A stretch of DNA of 64,000 nucleotides from CAVQMC01 sp963713505. Its GTDB lineage: Bacteria > Bacteroidota > Ignavibacteria > Ignavibacteriales > Ignavibacteriaceae. Under the pieces are notes generated by a model. The model made no database searches, was not told where the DNA came from, and saw only the letters and a program-made list of their open reading frames with translations. Made by a program: the position numbers and the translations under genes. The DNA is taken from the NCBI GenBank assembly GCA_963713505.1, contig CAVQMC010000002.1, positions 295,504 to 359,503 on the forward strand. Direction: 5' to 3'. Positions 31,017-40,579 of the stretch are shown here, piece after piece (within the stretch, counting starts at the first letter, position 1; each line of letters opens with the position of its first letter).

Positions 31017-31295
31017 TTTTACCTTCTTTCAATTTTAATCAAAAAGAAATATAAATTTGACCGCACAGAAAGTCAACTTAATCATATTTTGGACGTATTA
31101 AAAGCCGATATGTTTGATTTAATTCACTATAAAACAATCATTTATGGCAATTTGTGATTTTTCTTCTGTTTTTGTGATCAAATGGGGATGTAAATATTTA
31201 CGATAGTTAAACTTAAATTACATTGCTTTTTTAGCCGTATGTATCTATTTTAGAAATCTTAATTTTTTATTTAATATTGTGGAGATAATTGTCTT

Positions 31296-33392
31296 ATGGC
31301 TATGATGGCCAAAATGCGAAGTTTGGCTCCCGCTTTTATCTTGTCTGTAGGAGTTTTATTTGTATTGTTCATGGTTATTTCCGACTCAAGTGTTATGCAA
31401 GCATTGGGCGGCAGATCTAATGTAATAGGTAAAATAAACGGTGATAAAATAACTTACCAGGAATTTTCAAAAGCAATCGATCGTGAAAGAGAAGCTCAGA
31501 AAAATCAAACCGGTAAAGATGTTCCTGATGAAAATATGGATAAATTCAGAGATCAAGTGTGGGAATCTCTAGTAACTCAAAAATTATTAGAACAAGAAAT
31601 TGAAAAATTCGGAATTTCTGTAAGCGATCAGGAAATAAGAAATGTTATTTTAAGTGATAACCCACCTGAATTCCTAAAAAGAAATTTTATTGATTCTACA
31701 GGTAAATTCAACAGACAAGCTTATGAAAGTGCAATTTATGACCCAAGAAATAAAGAAGCGCTTATTCAAGCAGAAGATGCTATTAGACAAACAAAACTTA
31801 ATCAAAAATTACAAAGTGAAGTTCTTGCTTCTGTAACTGTAAGCGAACAGGAACTAAGAAGAAAATTTAGAGATCAAAATGAAAAATTAAATGTTCAATA
31901 TGCTGAATTTGGAATAACAGAATATCCTGATTCAAGTATAACCGTAACCGATGAAGAATTAAAAAATTATTATAATGAGCATCTTGACGATTACAAGATT
32001 CAAGCGCAAAGAAAATTAAAATATGTTTTATTTGATAATAAACCTTCCGCTGAAGATTCAGATATAGTAAAAAGAAATATGGGAAATGTTCTTGATGATT
32101 TGAAAAAAGATACAGCAAGTTTTAAATCTTATGTTAGTATTTATTCTTCTGTTCCATATTCTATAGATACTTTATCATTAGGAAATGTTCAGGAATCTTT
32201 AGGGAATGCATTGTATAACTCTAAAGCCGGCGAAGTTGTTGGCCCTGTTGTAACTTCAGATGGTTACGGATTATATCATGTATTGAAAATAATTCCTTCA
32301 AAGCAGACTTTTGTTAGAGCTTCTCATATTTTGATAAACCAATACGGCAGCGATGAAAAAAATAAAGAAGAAGCAGTTAAGCTTTACCAGGAATTGAAAT
32401 CCGGAAAAATTAGTTTTGCACAAGCTGCAATGCAATTTTCTAAAGATCCGGGAAGTGCTAAAAGAGGCGGAGATTTAGGCTGGTTCGGCAGAAGAAGAAT
32501 GGTTCCGGAATTTGAAAAAGCTGCATTCAGCGGTAAAGTTGGCGAAATTCAAACACCGATAAAAACCAATTTCGGCTATCATATTATCGAAGTAACAGGA
32601 AGATCCGAAAAAGACTATGTTGTCGAGTCAATAATAGAATCGATAAATGAATCTGCTGCTACAAGAGATGCAAGATATAATGCTGCAGGAGATTATGCTT
32701 ATTTAGCACAGAAAAATGATTTTGATAATGAAGCCAAGTTAATGAATTATAAAATTCAGGAAACACCGCCGTTTACTCAAGAATCTGCCGGAATTCCCGG
32801 ATTAGGTGCAAATAAAAGATTAACTGATTGGACATTCGATAACAGCCTTAATACAGTAAGTGATGTTTATAAAGTTCCCGCCGGATACGTAGTTGCGAAA
32901 ATTTCGGAAATTAAAGAGGCAGGTATAAGACCATTTGATGAAGTAAAAAAATTCCTTAAACCTTTAGTAATTAGAGAAAAGAAATTTGAAAAAGCTAAAC
33001 AGGAAGCAGAATCTATAAGAAGTAAAATAAATGGCGACTTAAGTAAAGTATCTTCTTTAGATCCTAAAGCTGTTGTAAAAGAAACAGGTAATTTTTCAGC
33101 GGGTGCTACCACTGTTCCGGGAATCGGGAGAGATTATGCATTCATAGAGAGTTCACTTAGATTGGACGTAAATAAATTATCTGAACCGATTAAAGGTTCG
33201 AAAGGATACTATTTATTAAAAGTATTATTCAGAACACCATTTGATTCTTCTGCATTTGCTGCACAAAGACAAGCTTTATTGAATCAGCTTTTACAGCAGA
33301 AAAAGAATATGTTTTTGAATGAATGGTTAACTGACCTTAAAAAGAATGCTGACATTGTTGACAATAGATATAAATTCTTTACTCAGCAGTAA
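31296..33392 (+). CDS. ppiD: PpiD-like peptidyl-prolyl isomerase/chaperone
   Basis: Periplasmic chaperone tethered by one membrane helix (FILSVGVLFVLFMVI at residues about 14-28), as in PpiD/SurA. The 698 residues contain a SurA-like N-terminal region, then parvulin domains. The clearest is FVRASHILINQ... DPGSAKRGGDLGWFGRRRMVPEFEKAAF, near residues 345-410. PpiD holds outer-membrane and secreted proteins as they leave the Sec translocon. A good terminator follows the stop. Confidence 0.93.
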   Translation: MAMMAKMRSLAPAFILSVGVLFVLFMVISDSSVMQALGGRSNVIGKINGDKITYQEFSKAIDREREAQKNQTGKDVPDENMDKFRDQVWESLVTQKLLEQEIEKFGISVSDQEIRNVILSDNPPEFLKRNFIDSTGKFNRQAYESAIYDPRNKEALIQAEDAIRQTKLNQKLQSEVLASVTVSEQELRRKFRDQNEKLNVQYAEFGITEYPDSSITVTDEELKNYYNEHLDDYKIQAQRKLKYVLFDNKPSAEDSDIVKRNMGNVLDDLKKDTASFKSYVSIYSSVPYSIDTLSLGNVQESLGNALYNSKAGEVVGPVVTSDGYGLYHVLKIIPSKQTFVRASHILINQYGSDEKNKEEAVKLYQELKSGKISFAQAAMQFSKDPGSAKRGGDLGWFGRRRMVPEFEKAAFSGKVGEIQTPIKTNFGYHIIEVTGRSEKDYVVESIIESINESAATRDARYNAAGDYAYLAQKNDFDNEAKLMNYKIQETPPFTQESAGIPGLGANKRLTDWTFDNSLNTVSDVYKVPAGYVVAKISEIKEAGIRPFDEVKKFLKPLVIREKKFEKAKQEAESIRSKINGDLSKVSSLDPKAVVKETGNFSAGATTVPGIGRDYAFIESSLRLDVNKLSEPIKGSKGYYLLKVLFRTPFDSSAFAAQRQALLNQLLQQKKNMFLNEWLTDLKKNADIVDNRYKFFTQQ

Positions 33393-33414
33393 TTAAATAC
33401 TTTCCTCAGATTTT

Positions 33415-33455
33415 AACCCTCAAATTAAAGATACTATTTGAGGGTTTTCTTTTTA
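33415..33455 (+). terminator. Rho-independent terminator after ppiD
   Basis: Stem AACCCTCAAAT (33,415-33,425) pairs with ATTTGAGGGTT (33,436-33,446), an 11-bp stem with a ten-base loop, followed by TTCTTTTT. It lies 22 bases after the ppiD stop. Confidence 0.85.
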
Positions 33456-33506
33456 AATATAAATTCCCAAATTAGTTGCAACAATTGTAAAATTATCAAT
33501 TTACTA

Positions 33507-34214
33507 ATGAAGTATTTTATAATATTAGTAATTTTTTATTCCAGCAGTATTTTTGCACAATTTAACGGTAAAAAATTTAGTGTCGGGGTAAATGCTGTTT
33601 ATACAACAGGTGCAAAAATATATTTTAATCCATATTCATCCGACCCTATTTTAAGAAATAATTCATTCTCAGTCGGCGGGATATTAAATCCGGCAATTGA
33701 TTTCAAATATAGATTCTCAGAACAGATATTGTTTGGATTAAGTACTGAATATATGAGTAAAACTTCGGTTGGATATAATATTACTGTTCTAGATGGAAAC
33801 AGAACTTATGATCTTCCTGTAAATGATGGTTTTAAATTAATTCCGATTGAAGTTTCTATTTATTACTTCCTTCCATTTTCTACCGAGAGATTTAAATTTT
33901 TAATGGGTGCCGGGGCAGGCTATTATTTGGGAGAAAGAATCAGAAATTTTGGAAATGAAAAAATAGAAAATGTTGAAAGAAAATTTGCATACGGAATTCA
34001 GGTTTCTGTTTCGATGGATTATGCTTTGTTCGAAAACATCTCATTACATTATGAAATGAAATTCCGTGATCCGCAGTTTATTGTTAAAAGCCGTTATTTA
34101 AATAGTCAGGTTGAATATAACGGTAAAACTTATGATGTTGTGCAGGATACTTTTGATTCTAAAGTTAATGTTGACGGGGTTACCTTTATTTTGGGCGCTG
34201 CTTTTATGTTTTAA
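33507..34214 (+). CDS. Outer-membrane beta-barrel protein
   Basis: A 235-residue protein with a signal peptide MKYFIILVIFYSSSIFAQ, so the preferred start is ATG 33,507. The open frame begins earlier at 33,438 but that part overlaps the terminator and is not signal-like. The mature protein alternates hydrophobic and polar residues with aromatic girdles (FRNFGNEKIENVERKF, ALFENISLHYEMKFRDP, GVTFILGAAFMF), typical of small OmpA/OprF-like porin-type barrels of about eight strands. The exact role is unknown. Confidence 0.85.
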   Translation: MKYFIILVIFYSSSIFAQFNGKKFSVGVNAVYTTGAKIYFNPYSSDPILRNNSFSVGGILNPAIDFKYRFSEQILFGLSTEYMSKTSVGYNITVLDGNRTYDLPVNDGFKLIPIEVSIYYFLPFSTERFKFLMGAGAGYYLGERIRNFGNEKIENVERKFAYGIQVSVSMDYALFENISLHYEMKFRDPQFIVKSRYLNSQVEYNGKTYDVVQDTFDSKVNVDGVTFILGAAFMF

Positions 34215-34288
34215 TTACTTTCTCAAATTATTGCCGCATTGATAGAATTTTCTTTTATTTTTAGGGTTATCATTTTAGCAAACTGCAA

Positions 34289-34843
34289 ATGAAGAATAAA
34301 ATTATTTATTTAACAGGATTCATGGGTGCGGGAAAAAGTACCATCGGACCAATTTTGGCAAATACAATGGGCTGGGAATTTTATGACCTTGATAAAGTTA
34401 TTGAAGAAATAATTGGTGAAAAAGTAAGAACAATTTTTGATGAAAAAGGAGAAAAATATTTCAGAGAAATGGAGGAAAAAACACTTCGTGAACTTTCTAA
34501 AGGAAAAGAACTTGTTATTTCTTTAGGCGGTGGTACAATTGCCAATGATATAAACTTTAATATATTAAAAAACACCGGATGTATTGTATATTTAAAATCT
34601 TCACCGGAATCAATGTATGAAAGGCTTAAATTTAAACGTGACAGACCTTCATTAATAAATTCCGAAAACGAAAATCAAACAAAAGAAGAATTAATGCAGA
34701 GAATAATGCAAATATTTAATGAACGTAAAAAATATTATGAACAAGCCGATATTATAATTGATACTGATAAAACAACAGTTGGATTAACGGTTGATAAAAT
34801 AGTAAAAATAATCAGCAAACAAATGGATGATAATAAATCTTGA
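34289..34843 (+). CDS. aroK: Shikimate kinase
   Basis: Phosphorylates shikimate in aromatic amino acid synthesis. The P-loop GFMGAGKST is at residues 10-18, the shikimate Asp in YDLDKVIEE, the LGGGT loop near 75, and the lid region KRDRPSL. A length of 184 residues is normal. Its last codons overlap aroB in the TTGA overlap, so translation of the pair is coupled. Confidence 0.96.
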   Translation: MKNKIIYLTGFMGAGKSTIGPILANTMGWEFYDLDKVIEEIIGEKVRTIFDEKGEKYFREMEEKTLRELSKGKELVISLGGGTIANDINFNILKNTGCIVYLKSSPESMYERLKFKRDRPSLINSENENQTKEELMQRIMQIFNERKKYYEQADIIIDTDKTTVGLTVDKIVKIISKQMDDNKS

Positions 34844-35934
34844 AAAAAATAAATGTTAATATAAAAGATAAAAAATATCCAGTTTTAATTGGATCGGGAA
34901 CATTAAAATACCTTCCAAGATATTTAAACAATTTCGGTAAAAATAATAAACTGCTTTTTGTAATAGATGATAAAGTCCATAAAATTTATTATAAAGAAAT
35001 ATCTCACCTATTTAAAGATAAAAGAACAAATATTTTTTATTATAAATTTAAAGTGAGTGAAAAAAATAAGTCCTTTAATTCATTAGAAAAAATCCACGGA
35101 TTTATGTTAAAAAATAAATTCGGCAGAGATTCTATTATAATTGCTGTGGGGGGAGGAATTGCTGGCGATTTAGCGGGATTTGCCGCATCAACTTTTATGC
35201 GCGGAATTAAATTAATTCATATCCCCACAACATTGTTAGCTTGTGTTGATAGTTCGATCGGCGGCAAGACGGGCATAAATCATTTAAATATAAAAAATGC
35301 GGCTGGAACATTTTTTCAACCGGAACTTGTAATAATCGATATCAATTTTCTTAGGACTTTATCTAAAAAAGAAATTCTTTGCGGAATAGGAGAAGTAGTT
35401 AAATATTCTTATTTAACTTCCAAGGAATTTTATAATTATATCAACATGAATATTGAAAATATTATCAAGTTGAAAAGATTAGTTACCGAGGAAATTATTT
35501 ATCAATGTGTATTATTTAAAAGTTCTGTTGTTGAACAGGATGAAAAGGAAGATCAACTAAGAAAAATTTTAAATTTAGGTCATACTTTTGCACATGCGGT
35601 TGAAACTGCTTCAAAATTTTCTATAAAACACGGTGAGGCTGTTATATTCGGAATTGTATCTGCAGTCTTTTTATCTGAGAAACTTGGCCTTATAAAAACT
35701 TCTAATCTAAATTATTTATTAAAGATTCCAAATCAATTAAAAATCAATAAAAAAATAATATCTCTAGGTAACCAGGAAATAGTTAATGCATTGAAATTTG
35801 ACAAAAAAAATAAAAACGAAAAAAATGAATTTGTGCTGATTTCCGACATTGGCAATATTTTAGTTGATGTTGAGGTTTCCCTAAAAGATATAATAAATGC
35901 TATAAATAAAGCCAAAGAATTTAGTCTAGTTTAG
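34840..35934 (+). CDS. aroB: 3-dehydroquinate synthase
   Basis: Cyclises DAHP to 3-dehydroquinate, the second step of the shikimate route. The conserved NAD and zinc motifs are GGGIAGDLAGFAAS, DSSIGGKTGINHLN and the zinc site around GHTFAHAVE with HGEAV. The start is TTG 34,840, overlapping the aroK stop. 364 residues is standard. A GC-rich hairpin follows 27 bases after the stop (see the repeated element). Confidence 0.96.
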   Translation: MKKINVNIKDKKYPVLIGSGTLKYLPRYLNNFGKNNKLLFVIDDKVHKIYYKEISHLFKDKRTNIFYYKFKVSEKNKSFNSLEKIHGFMLKNKFGRDSIIIAVGGGIAGDLAGFAASTFMRGIKLIHIPTTLLACVDSSIGGKTGINHLNIKNAAGTFFQPELVIIDINFLRTLSKKEILCGIGEVVKYSYLTSKEFYNYINMNIENIIKLKRLVTEEIIYQCVLFKSSVVEQDEKEDQLRKILNLGHTFAHAVETASKFSIKHGEAVIFGIVSAVFLSEKLGLIKTSNLNYLLKIPNQLKINKKIISLGNQEIVNALKFDKKNKNEKNEFVLISDIGNILVDVEVSLKDIINAINKAKEFSLV

Positions 35935-35945
35935 ATAAAAGATCA

Positions 35946-36052
35946 AAACTGTTTAAAAAGGAACTGCCGGAGATAATCCGGCAGTTGTGTCATTTTCTGG
36001 AGGGATGCTATGCTATAAACTATTTTCTATTCCGTACGCAAATCAACAATAA
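35946..36052 (+). repeat. Hairpin/Shine-Dalgarno/mini-ORF element, copy 1
   Basis: A 10-bp perfect stem AACTGCCGGA (35,962-35,971) with TCCGGCAGTT (35,977-35,986), loop GATAA, then GTGTCATTT, a consensus ribosome site GGAGGG at 35,999-36,004, and ATGCTATGCTA. The aligned ATG (36,010) is followed by a stop after two codons. The other ATG, at 36,005, gives a 15-codon peptide ending at 36,052. The block recurs 210 bases downstream with the same order and spacing, which chance does not explain. The hairpin could also stop aroB transcription. The function is unknown. Confidence 0.75.
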
Positions 36053-36155
36053 TTATACCAAAATAAGACACCTTGATTATAAACTTTAAATGCATTTTTC
36101 TGAGAAAAAATAACAATACAGGTAAAAATGTAATATTTTTTTGGTTAAAATTTAC

Positions 36156-36313
36156 TACTCTTTTAAAAGAGGAAACTGCCGGACTGTGAGGGCTATAATC
36201 CGGCAGTTTTGTGTGTCATTTAAAGGAGGGGTGCTATGCTAAAGACTATTTTCTGTAGTCACTTATTACTTTGCAAACAGCGTGCCGTACCTCACCCTTG
36301 GATAACGTATTAG
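36156..36313 (+). repeat. Hairpin/Shine-Dalgarno/mini-ORF element, copy 2, with 25-codon reading frame
   Basis: Second copy: a 14-base palindrome CTCTTTTAAAAGAG, an 11-bp stem AAACTGCCGGA (36,173-36,183) with TCCGGCAGTTT (36,199-36,209), then GTGTGTCATTT, AGGAGGGG, and ATG 36,236. That ATG opens a 25-residue frame beginning MLKTIFCS and stopping at 36,313, 108 bases before nadA. Copy 1 differs within the first codons, so the peptide itself is not proven. Possible roles are a leader or attenuator of nadA, a structured small RNA, or a mobile palindromic repeat. Confidence 0.7.
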
Positions 36314-36421
36314 TTTTTAATAAATTACAACTAAATTAAATTTGTCTGGGTAATAATTACTTGTATTATTCCTATTGTTACCTGTAAATTAATGTTAAGA
36401 AATTGAATAATCGGAGAAGTT

Positions 36422-37369
36422 ATGATTTTGAATGATAAAGTTATAAGTAATGTAGATTATGAACAAAGAATAAAAGAATTAAAAAAAGAAATGAACGCTG
36501 TTATTCTGGCTCATTTCTATCAAGAATCGGAAATTCAAGATATTGCTGATTTTGTAGGTGACAGTCTTGAACTGGCCAGAAAAGCTAAATCAACTTCTGC
36601 TGATGTAATTGTATTTGCAGGAGTCCATTTTATGGCAGAGACTGCAAAAATATTAAATCCGGATAAGCTAGTACTTTTACCGGATTTAGAAGCAGGCTGC
36701 TCATTGGCAGAAAGCTGCCCGGCTCCTTTATTTAAAACTTTTAGAGAAAAACATCCCGACCATGTTGCGATTACTTATATAAATTGTACTGCGGAAGTGA
36801 AAGCTTTAAGCGATATCATTTGTACTTCCAGCAATGCTGAGAAAATCATTAATCAAATACCGGAAGATAAACCAATACTATTTTCACCGGATAAAAATCT
36901 TGGTAAATATTTGATAAAGAAAACCGGAAGGGACATGCTTTTATGGGACGGTTCGTGTATTGTTCATGAGACTTTTAGTGAAAGAAAAATTATAGATCTG
37001 AAAGTCCAGAATCCCGATGCTAAAATAATTGCACACCCCGAATGTGAAGAAGTAATTTTAAATCATGCAGACTTTATTGGTTCAACAAGCAAGTTATTAA
37101 ACTTTGTTCAAACAGATAATTCAAATACATATATTGTCGCTACTGAATCAGGTATTCTTCATCAAATGAAAAAAGCAGTTCCTCATAAAAACTTAATTGC
37201 AGCTCCGCCGGATAAGAATTGTAATTGTAATGAATGTCCTTATATGAGGCTTAATACTATGGAAAAATTATATTTATGTATGAAGAACAAAGAACCGCAG
37301 ATTAATCTAAATGAAAATTTAATTGAAAGGGGATTAAAACCAATTGAAAAAATGCTTGCTATGAGTTAG
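36422..37369 (+). CDS. nadA: Quinolinate synthase A
   Basis: Condenses iminoaspartate with dihydroxyacetone phosphate to quinolinate in NAD synthesis, using a [4Fe-4S] centre. The three cysteine ligand sites are consistent with the family: Cys93 in EAGCSLA, Cys179 in GSCIVHE and the C-terminal CNCNECPYM (Cys267-272). Length 315 is normal. GGAGAAG precedes the ATG. Its end overlaps the convergent kinase gene by four bases. The upstream region holds the twin hairpin element. Confidence 0.96.
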   Translation: MILNDKVISNVDYEQRIKELKKEMNAVILAHFYQESEIQDIADFVGDSLELARKAKSTSADVIVFAGVHFMAETAKILNPDKLVLLPDLEAGCSLAESCPAPLFKTFREKHPDHVAITYINCTAEVKALSDIICTSSNAEKIINQIPEDKPILFSPDKNLGKYLIKKTGRDMLLWDGSCIVHETFSERKIIDLKVQNPDAKIIAHPECEEVILNHADFIGSTSKLLNFVQTDNSNTYIVATESGILHQMKKAVPHKNLIAAPPDKNCNCNECPYMRLNTMEKLYLCMKNKEPQINLNENLIERGLKPIEKMLAMS

Positions 37370-38574
37370 CATTTTTTAAGTATGATTTTAAATGTTGTCC
37401 CTTCACCCTGAACGGAACTTTTTACAAATATTTTACCGTTATGATATACTTCTATAATTCTTTTCGAAAGACTTAACCCTAAACCCCAGCCTCTTCTCTT
37501 TGTACTATAACCTGGCCTAAAGACATCTTTACGCCTTTTTATGTCAATTCCCTTTCCGTTATCTTTTACTTCAATTTCAACTTTATTTTTTACAGAGCTT
37601 ACCAGAACATTAATCTTGCCGTTTTTATGATCAATAGCATCCAGTGAGTTTTTAATTAAATTTTCTATAACCCATTCAAATAATTCTGAATTTAATTCTG
37701 CACAAACCTGCTGATCACCATCAGCGGTTAATTCAACACCTTTGCCGATCTGGGGAATTCTACGCTGATAATAATCGGTAACTTTTTTAACTTCCTCAAA
37801 CACAATCATCGGTTTTATTTCGGGAATTGCTCCGATCTTCGAAAATCTATAAGTTATCTTATTTAATTTTTCAACATCATTTCCTATTTCTTCAGCAACA
37901 TCCAGTACTTTATCGGGATCTTTATAATTAATTTTAAGCATTTCCAGCCAGCCCATCAAACTGGAAATCGGTGTACCGAACTGATGAGCAGTTTCTTTTG
38001 CCATTCCTACCCAAATATTGCTCTGCTCACTTCTTTTAATATTACTGAATCCGACATAACCTACTATAATAAATAATGCCGCGATTCCAATTTGCAAATA
38101 AGGGTAAAACTTTAACTGGTTTATTAAAGATGAATCACCGTAATGAATCTTCTTAAGGACAATACTATCTGCATATGTTACTAAAATTGGATTATGATCC
38201 TCATCCATTTTAGCAATTTTATTTTTAAAGAATTCCTGAAGCTTTTCCTTTGAAAGAGTTGTATCGTATTCAATGTTTCTTACATCAATATTATTATTAA
38301 GATCTACATTGTTTTCTGGATCGGTAAGAATTAAAGGAAAATCTATCGGCTTAATTATATTATCAAATAAAAAGGTAATATCCATGTCGGAAGCAGTTGT
38401 GTTTGCAACATATTCTATCCCTTTTGCATAAAGCTGAACAATCTGCCGTTCATTTTTCTGTAATTTTGTTACAAGATCTAATGTATAAAAAAGTGTTCCG
38501 CCGGCAAGTAAAATGGCAATTATTAAAAGTGCAATTTTGAAATTTAAAGAGGCAGGTCCTCCCGACATTTTCAT
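37366..38574 (-). CDS. Membrane sensor histidine kinase
   Basis: A 402-residue kinase with a first helix at about residues 12-34, a periplasmic sensory segment of about 120 residues and a second helix at about 160-176. The H-box is AKETAHQFGTPISSL (phospho-acceptor His197), followed by an N-box VIENLIKNSLDAI, G1 DNGKGID and G2 RGWGLGLSLSKR. There is no HAMP or PAS domain. The partner response regulator is not in the window, so this is an orphan kinase gene here. What it senses is unknown. Confidence 0.93.
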   Translation of the reverse strand: MKMSGGPASLNFKIALLIIAILLAGGTLFYTLDLVTKLQKNERQIVQLYAKGIEYVANTTASDMDITFLFDNIIKPIDFPLILTDPENNVDLNNNIDVRNIEYDTTLSKEKLQEFFKNKIAKMDEDHNPILVTYADSIVLKKIHYGDSSLINQLKFYPYLQIGIAALFIIVGYVGFSNIKRSEQSNIWVGMAKETAHQFGTPISSLMGWLEMLKINYKDPDKVLDVAEEIGNDVEKLNKITYRFSKIGAIPEIKPMIVFEEVKKVTDYYQRRIPQIGKGVELTADGDQQVCAELNSELFEWVIENLIKNSLDAIDHKNGKINVLVSSVKNKVEIEVKDNGKGIDIKRRKDVFRPGYSTKRRGWGLGLSLSKRIIEVYHNGKIFVKSSVQGEGTTFKIILKKC

Positions 38575-38694
38575 GTTATGATAAACCCTTAGTTTTTGTT
38601 TATTTCAAATTTATTTGAAATTCAATTTAAAGTAAGGTCATTAATCTTTATAACAGAATTTAATAAACTTACAATTCGATTTACAGTTCGAAAA

Positions 38695-39966
38695 TCAATT
38701 AACAAAAAATGTCTGTTTTCTTTTAGGTCCGACTGAAACAACTGAAATTTTAAAGCCGGATTCTTTTGAAATAAACTGCAAATATTCTTTTGTTTTATCA
38801 GGAAGATCGGAATAATTTTTACATTCTGATATATCTTCATTCCAACCAGGAAGTGTTTCATAAATAGGAGAAACATTCATTAATCTATCTTCATCGGTTG
38901 GAAATGTTTTTATTTTTTTCCCTTTTAATTCATAACCGACACAAACTTTAATTTCTTTAAATGAACTAAGAACATCAAGTTTTGTAATTGCAACTGAATC
39001 AATTCCGTTTATCATACATGAATATTTTACAAGGAAAGCATCGAACCAGCCGCATCTTCTCGGTCTACCGGTTGTTGCGCCGAATTCAGCACCTATCCTT
39101 CTTAATTCTTCACCGTCTTTATCTAAAAGTTCTGTAGGAAAAGGTCCGTTGCCGACTCTTGTCGTGTAAGCTTTTACAATCCCGATTACATTTGTAATTT
39201 TTGTCGGAGGAATTCCAGATCCTGTGCACGCACCGCCTGAGGTTGGATTTGAAGAGGTCACATAAGGATAAGTTCCGTGATCAACATCCAATAAAGCTCC
39301 CTGCGCGCCTTCCAGTAAAATTGATTTTCCTTCGGAGATTGCATTATTTAAATATGATGGGACATCTTTTATATATTTATCAATTGCTTTATCAAATTCG
39401 ACATACTGCTTAATTATCTCCTCAACATCAAGTTCATCTCTTTCATAAACCTTTTTAAGCAGATTGTTTTTTTCTTTTAAGTTTTGCCTGATCTTTTCTT
39501 CTAAATTTTTTCTATTCAGCAGATCAACTATTTTAATCCCTTTACGTGCATATTTATCAATATAGCAAGGACCGATTCCTCTTCCGGTTGTACCGATTTT
39601 ATTTTCGCCGCTTTCGTTTATTGAATCCAACAGTTTATGATACGGCATTATTAAATGCGCATTTTGACTAATAAACAATCTGCCGTCTACTTTAATTCCG
39701 TTTTTTTCAAGAATTTTAATTTCATCCAACAAAGCAGTCGGATCTATAACAACACCATTGCCGATAACACAAATTACATCTTCTCTTAAAATTCCTGATG
39801 GAATTAAATGAAGAATGTACTGCTTATCTCCAATTTCTACAGTATGTCCGGCATTTGCTCCGCCTTGATATCTTGTTACAATATTATATCTTTCACTTAG
39901 AATATCGACAATTTTTCCTTTGCCTTCGTCACCCCATTGACTACCGACAAGAATTGTTACACTCAT
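38695..39966 (-). CDS. purA: Adenylosuccinate synthetase
   Basis: First step from IMP to AMP. It opens with the GTP-binding QWGDEGKGK (residues 10-18), then GGANAGHTV, TTGRGIGP, LLEGAQGALLDVDHGTYPYVTSS and GRPRRCGWFDA, all diagnostic. 423 residues is normal. It starts at ATG 39,966. The 120-base space to the kinase gene downstream holds nothing I recognise. Upstream lies the STAS gene terminator. Confidence 0.97.
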   Translation of the reverse strand: MSVTILVGSQWGDEGKGKIVDILSERYNIVTRYQGGANAGHTVEIGDKQYILHLIPSGILREDVICVIGNGVVIDPTALLDEIKILEKNGIKVDGRLFISQNAHLIMPYHKLLDSINESGENKIGTTGRGIGPCYIDKYARKGIKIVDLLNRKNLEEKIRQNLKEKNNLLKKVYERDELDVEEIIKQYVEFDKAIDKYIKDVPSYLNNAISEGKSILLEGAQGALLDVDHGTYPYVTSSNPTSGGACTGSGIPPTKITNVIGIVKAYTTRVGNGPFPTELLDKDGEELRRIGAEFGATTGRPRRCGWFDAFLVKYSCMINGIDSVAITKLDVLSSFKEIKVCVGYELKGKKIKTFPTDEDRLMNVSPIYETLPGWNEDISECKNYSDLPDKTKEYLQFISKESGFKISVVSVGPKRKQTFFVN

Positions 39967-40023
39967 GAAATTTCCTCGGGTGGGTTTTAGTTTTAATAAA
40001 TTATAATTGAATTAGACAAAATA

Positions 40024-40053
40024 AAAACTCCGAATATAAATCCGGAGTTTTAA
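40024..40053 (-). terminator. Terminator of the STAS gene
   Basis: AAAACTCCG (40,024-40,032) pairs with CGGAGTTTT (40,043-40,051). On the minus strand the stem ends in a T-rich run, so it stops transcription of the minus-strand STAS gene before purA. Confidence 0.75.
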
Positions 40054-40079
40054 AATTAATTTAAAATTAAAATATCATA

Positions 40080-40421
40080 TTAATTTGAATAGCTTTTAAC
40101 AGCTTCTTCAGTAGTTTCAAAAAATTCAAAAATTGTTATTAGTTTTGTAATTATAAGTAAGCTTTCAATTTTTTCTGTAACTTTTGCCAACTTCATATTT
40201 CCTTCGGCCTTTTTCATAGTTGTTAATCCGCCGATTAACATTCCTAAACCGGAACTGTTCATAAATTTAACATCCGCTAAATCCACAACTATGTTTTTCT
40301 TACCTTCATCTATTAATTTGTGCAATAACTCGTTAAAATCCTTTGTGTCGTCCCCTCCCATTACATTTCCTTTAAGTTCAATAACAACAGCTTCGTATTG
40401 TTCGTGATGTTTAATTTTCAT
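40080..40421 (-). CDS. STAS-domain anti-sigma factor antagonist
   Basis: A 113-residue single STAS domain, as in SpoIIAA/RsbV. The phosphorylatable serine is Ser56 in KFMNSSGLGMLI. In partner switching the unphosphorylated form captures an RsbW-type kinase and frees a sigma factor or another target. It is divergent from the ECF sigma gene and lies about 3-6 kb from the second STAS/RsbW/SpoIIE set, so it may share those phosphatases and kinase. It has its own terminator. Confidence 0.93.
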   Translation of the reverse strand: MKIKHHEQYEAVVIELKGNVMGGDDTKDFNELLHKLIDEGKKNIVVDLADVKFMNSSGLGMLIGGLTTMKKAEGNMKLAKVTEKIESLLIITKLITIFEFFETTEEAVKSYSN

Positions 40422-40579
40422 TGAAAACTCCTTTAATTACAGCAGTTAATTTAATTAGATGAGCAAATTTAATCAAGTTTTAACCAATAATATAAATTTA
40501 ATACAAAAAAAGCTATTTTTTTATTATTAAAAGGTGATTAAGTTTACGGAACAAACCAAATAACTTTACGTCTAAAATT

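Noticed and set aside
31150..31200. Possible Crp/Fnr boxes (TGTGAT-like motifs) in the gap upstream of ppiD
   Set aside because: Only half-sites with poor symmetry are visible and such words are frequent in AT-rich sequence.
35946..36421. A known riboswitch or tRNA in front of nadA
   Set aside because: The two copies do not match any riboswitch core I can recall (no NAD-, TPP-, FMN- or glycine-type conserved cores), and there is no cloverleaf.
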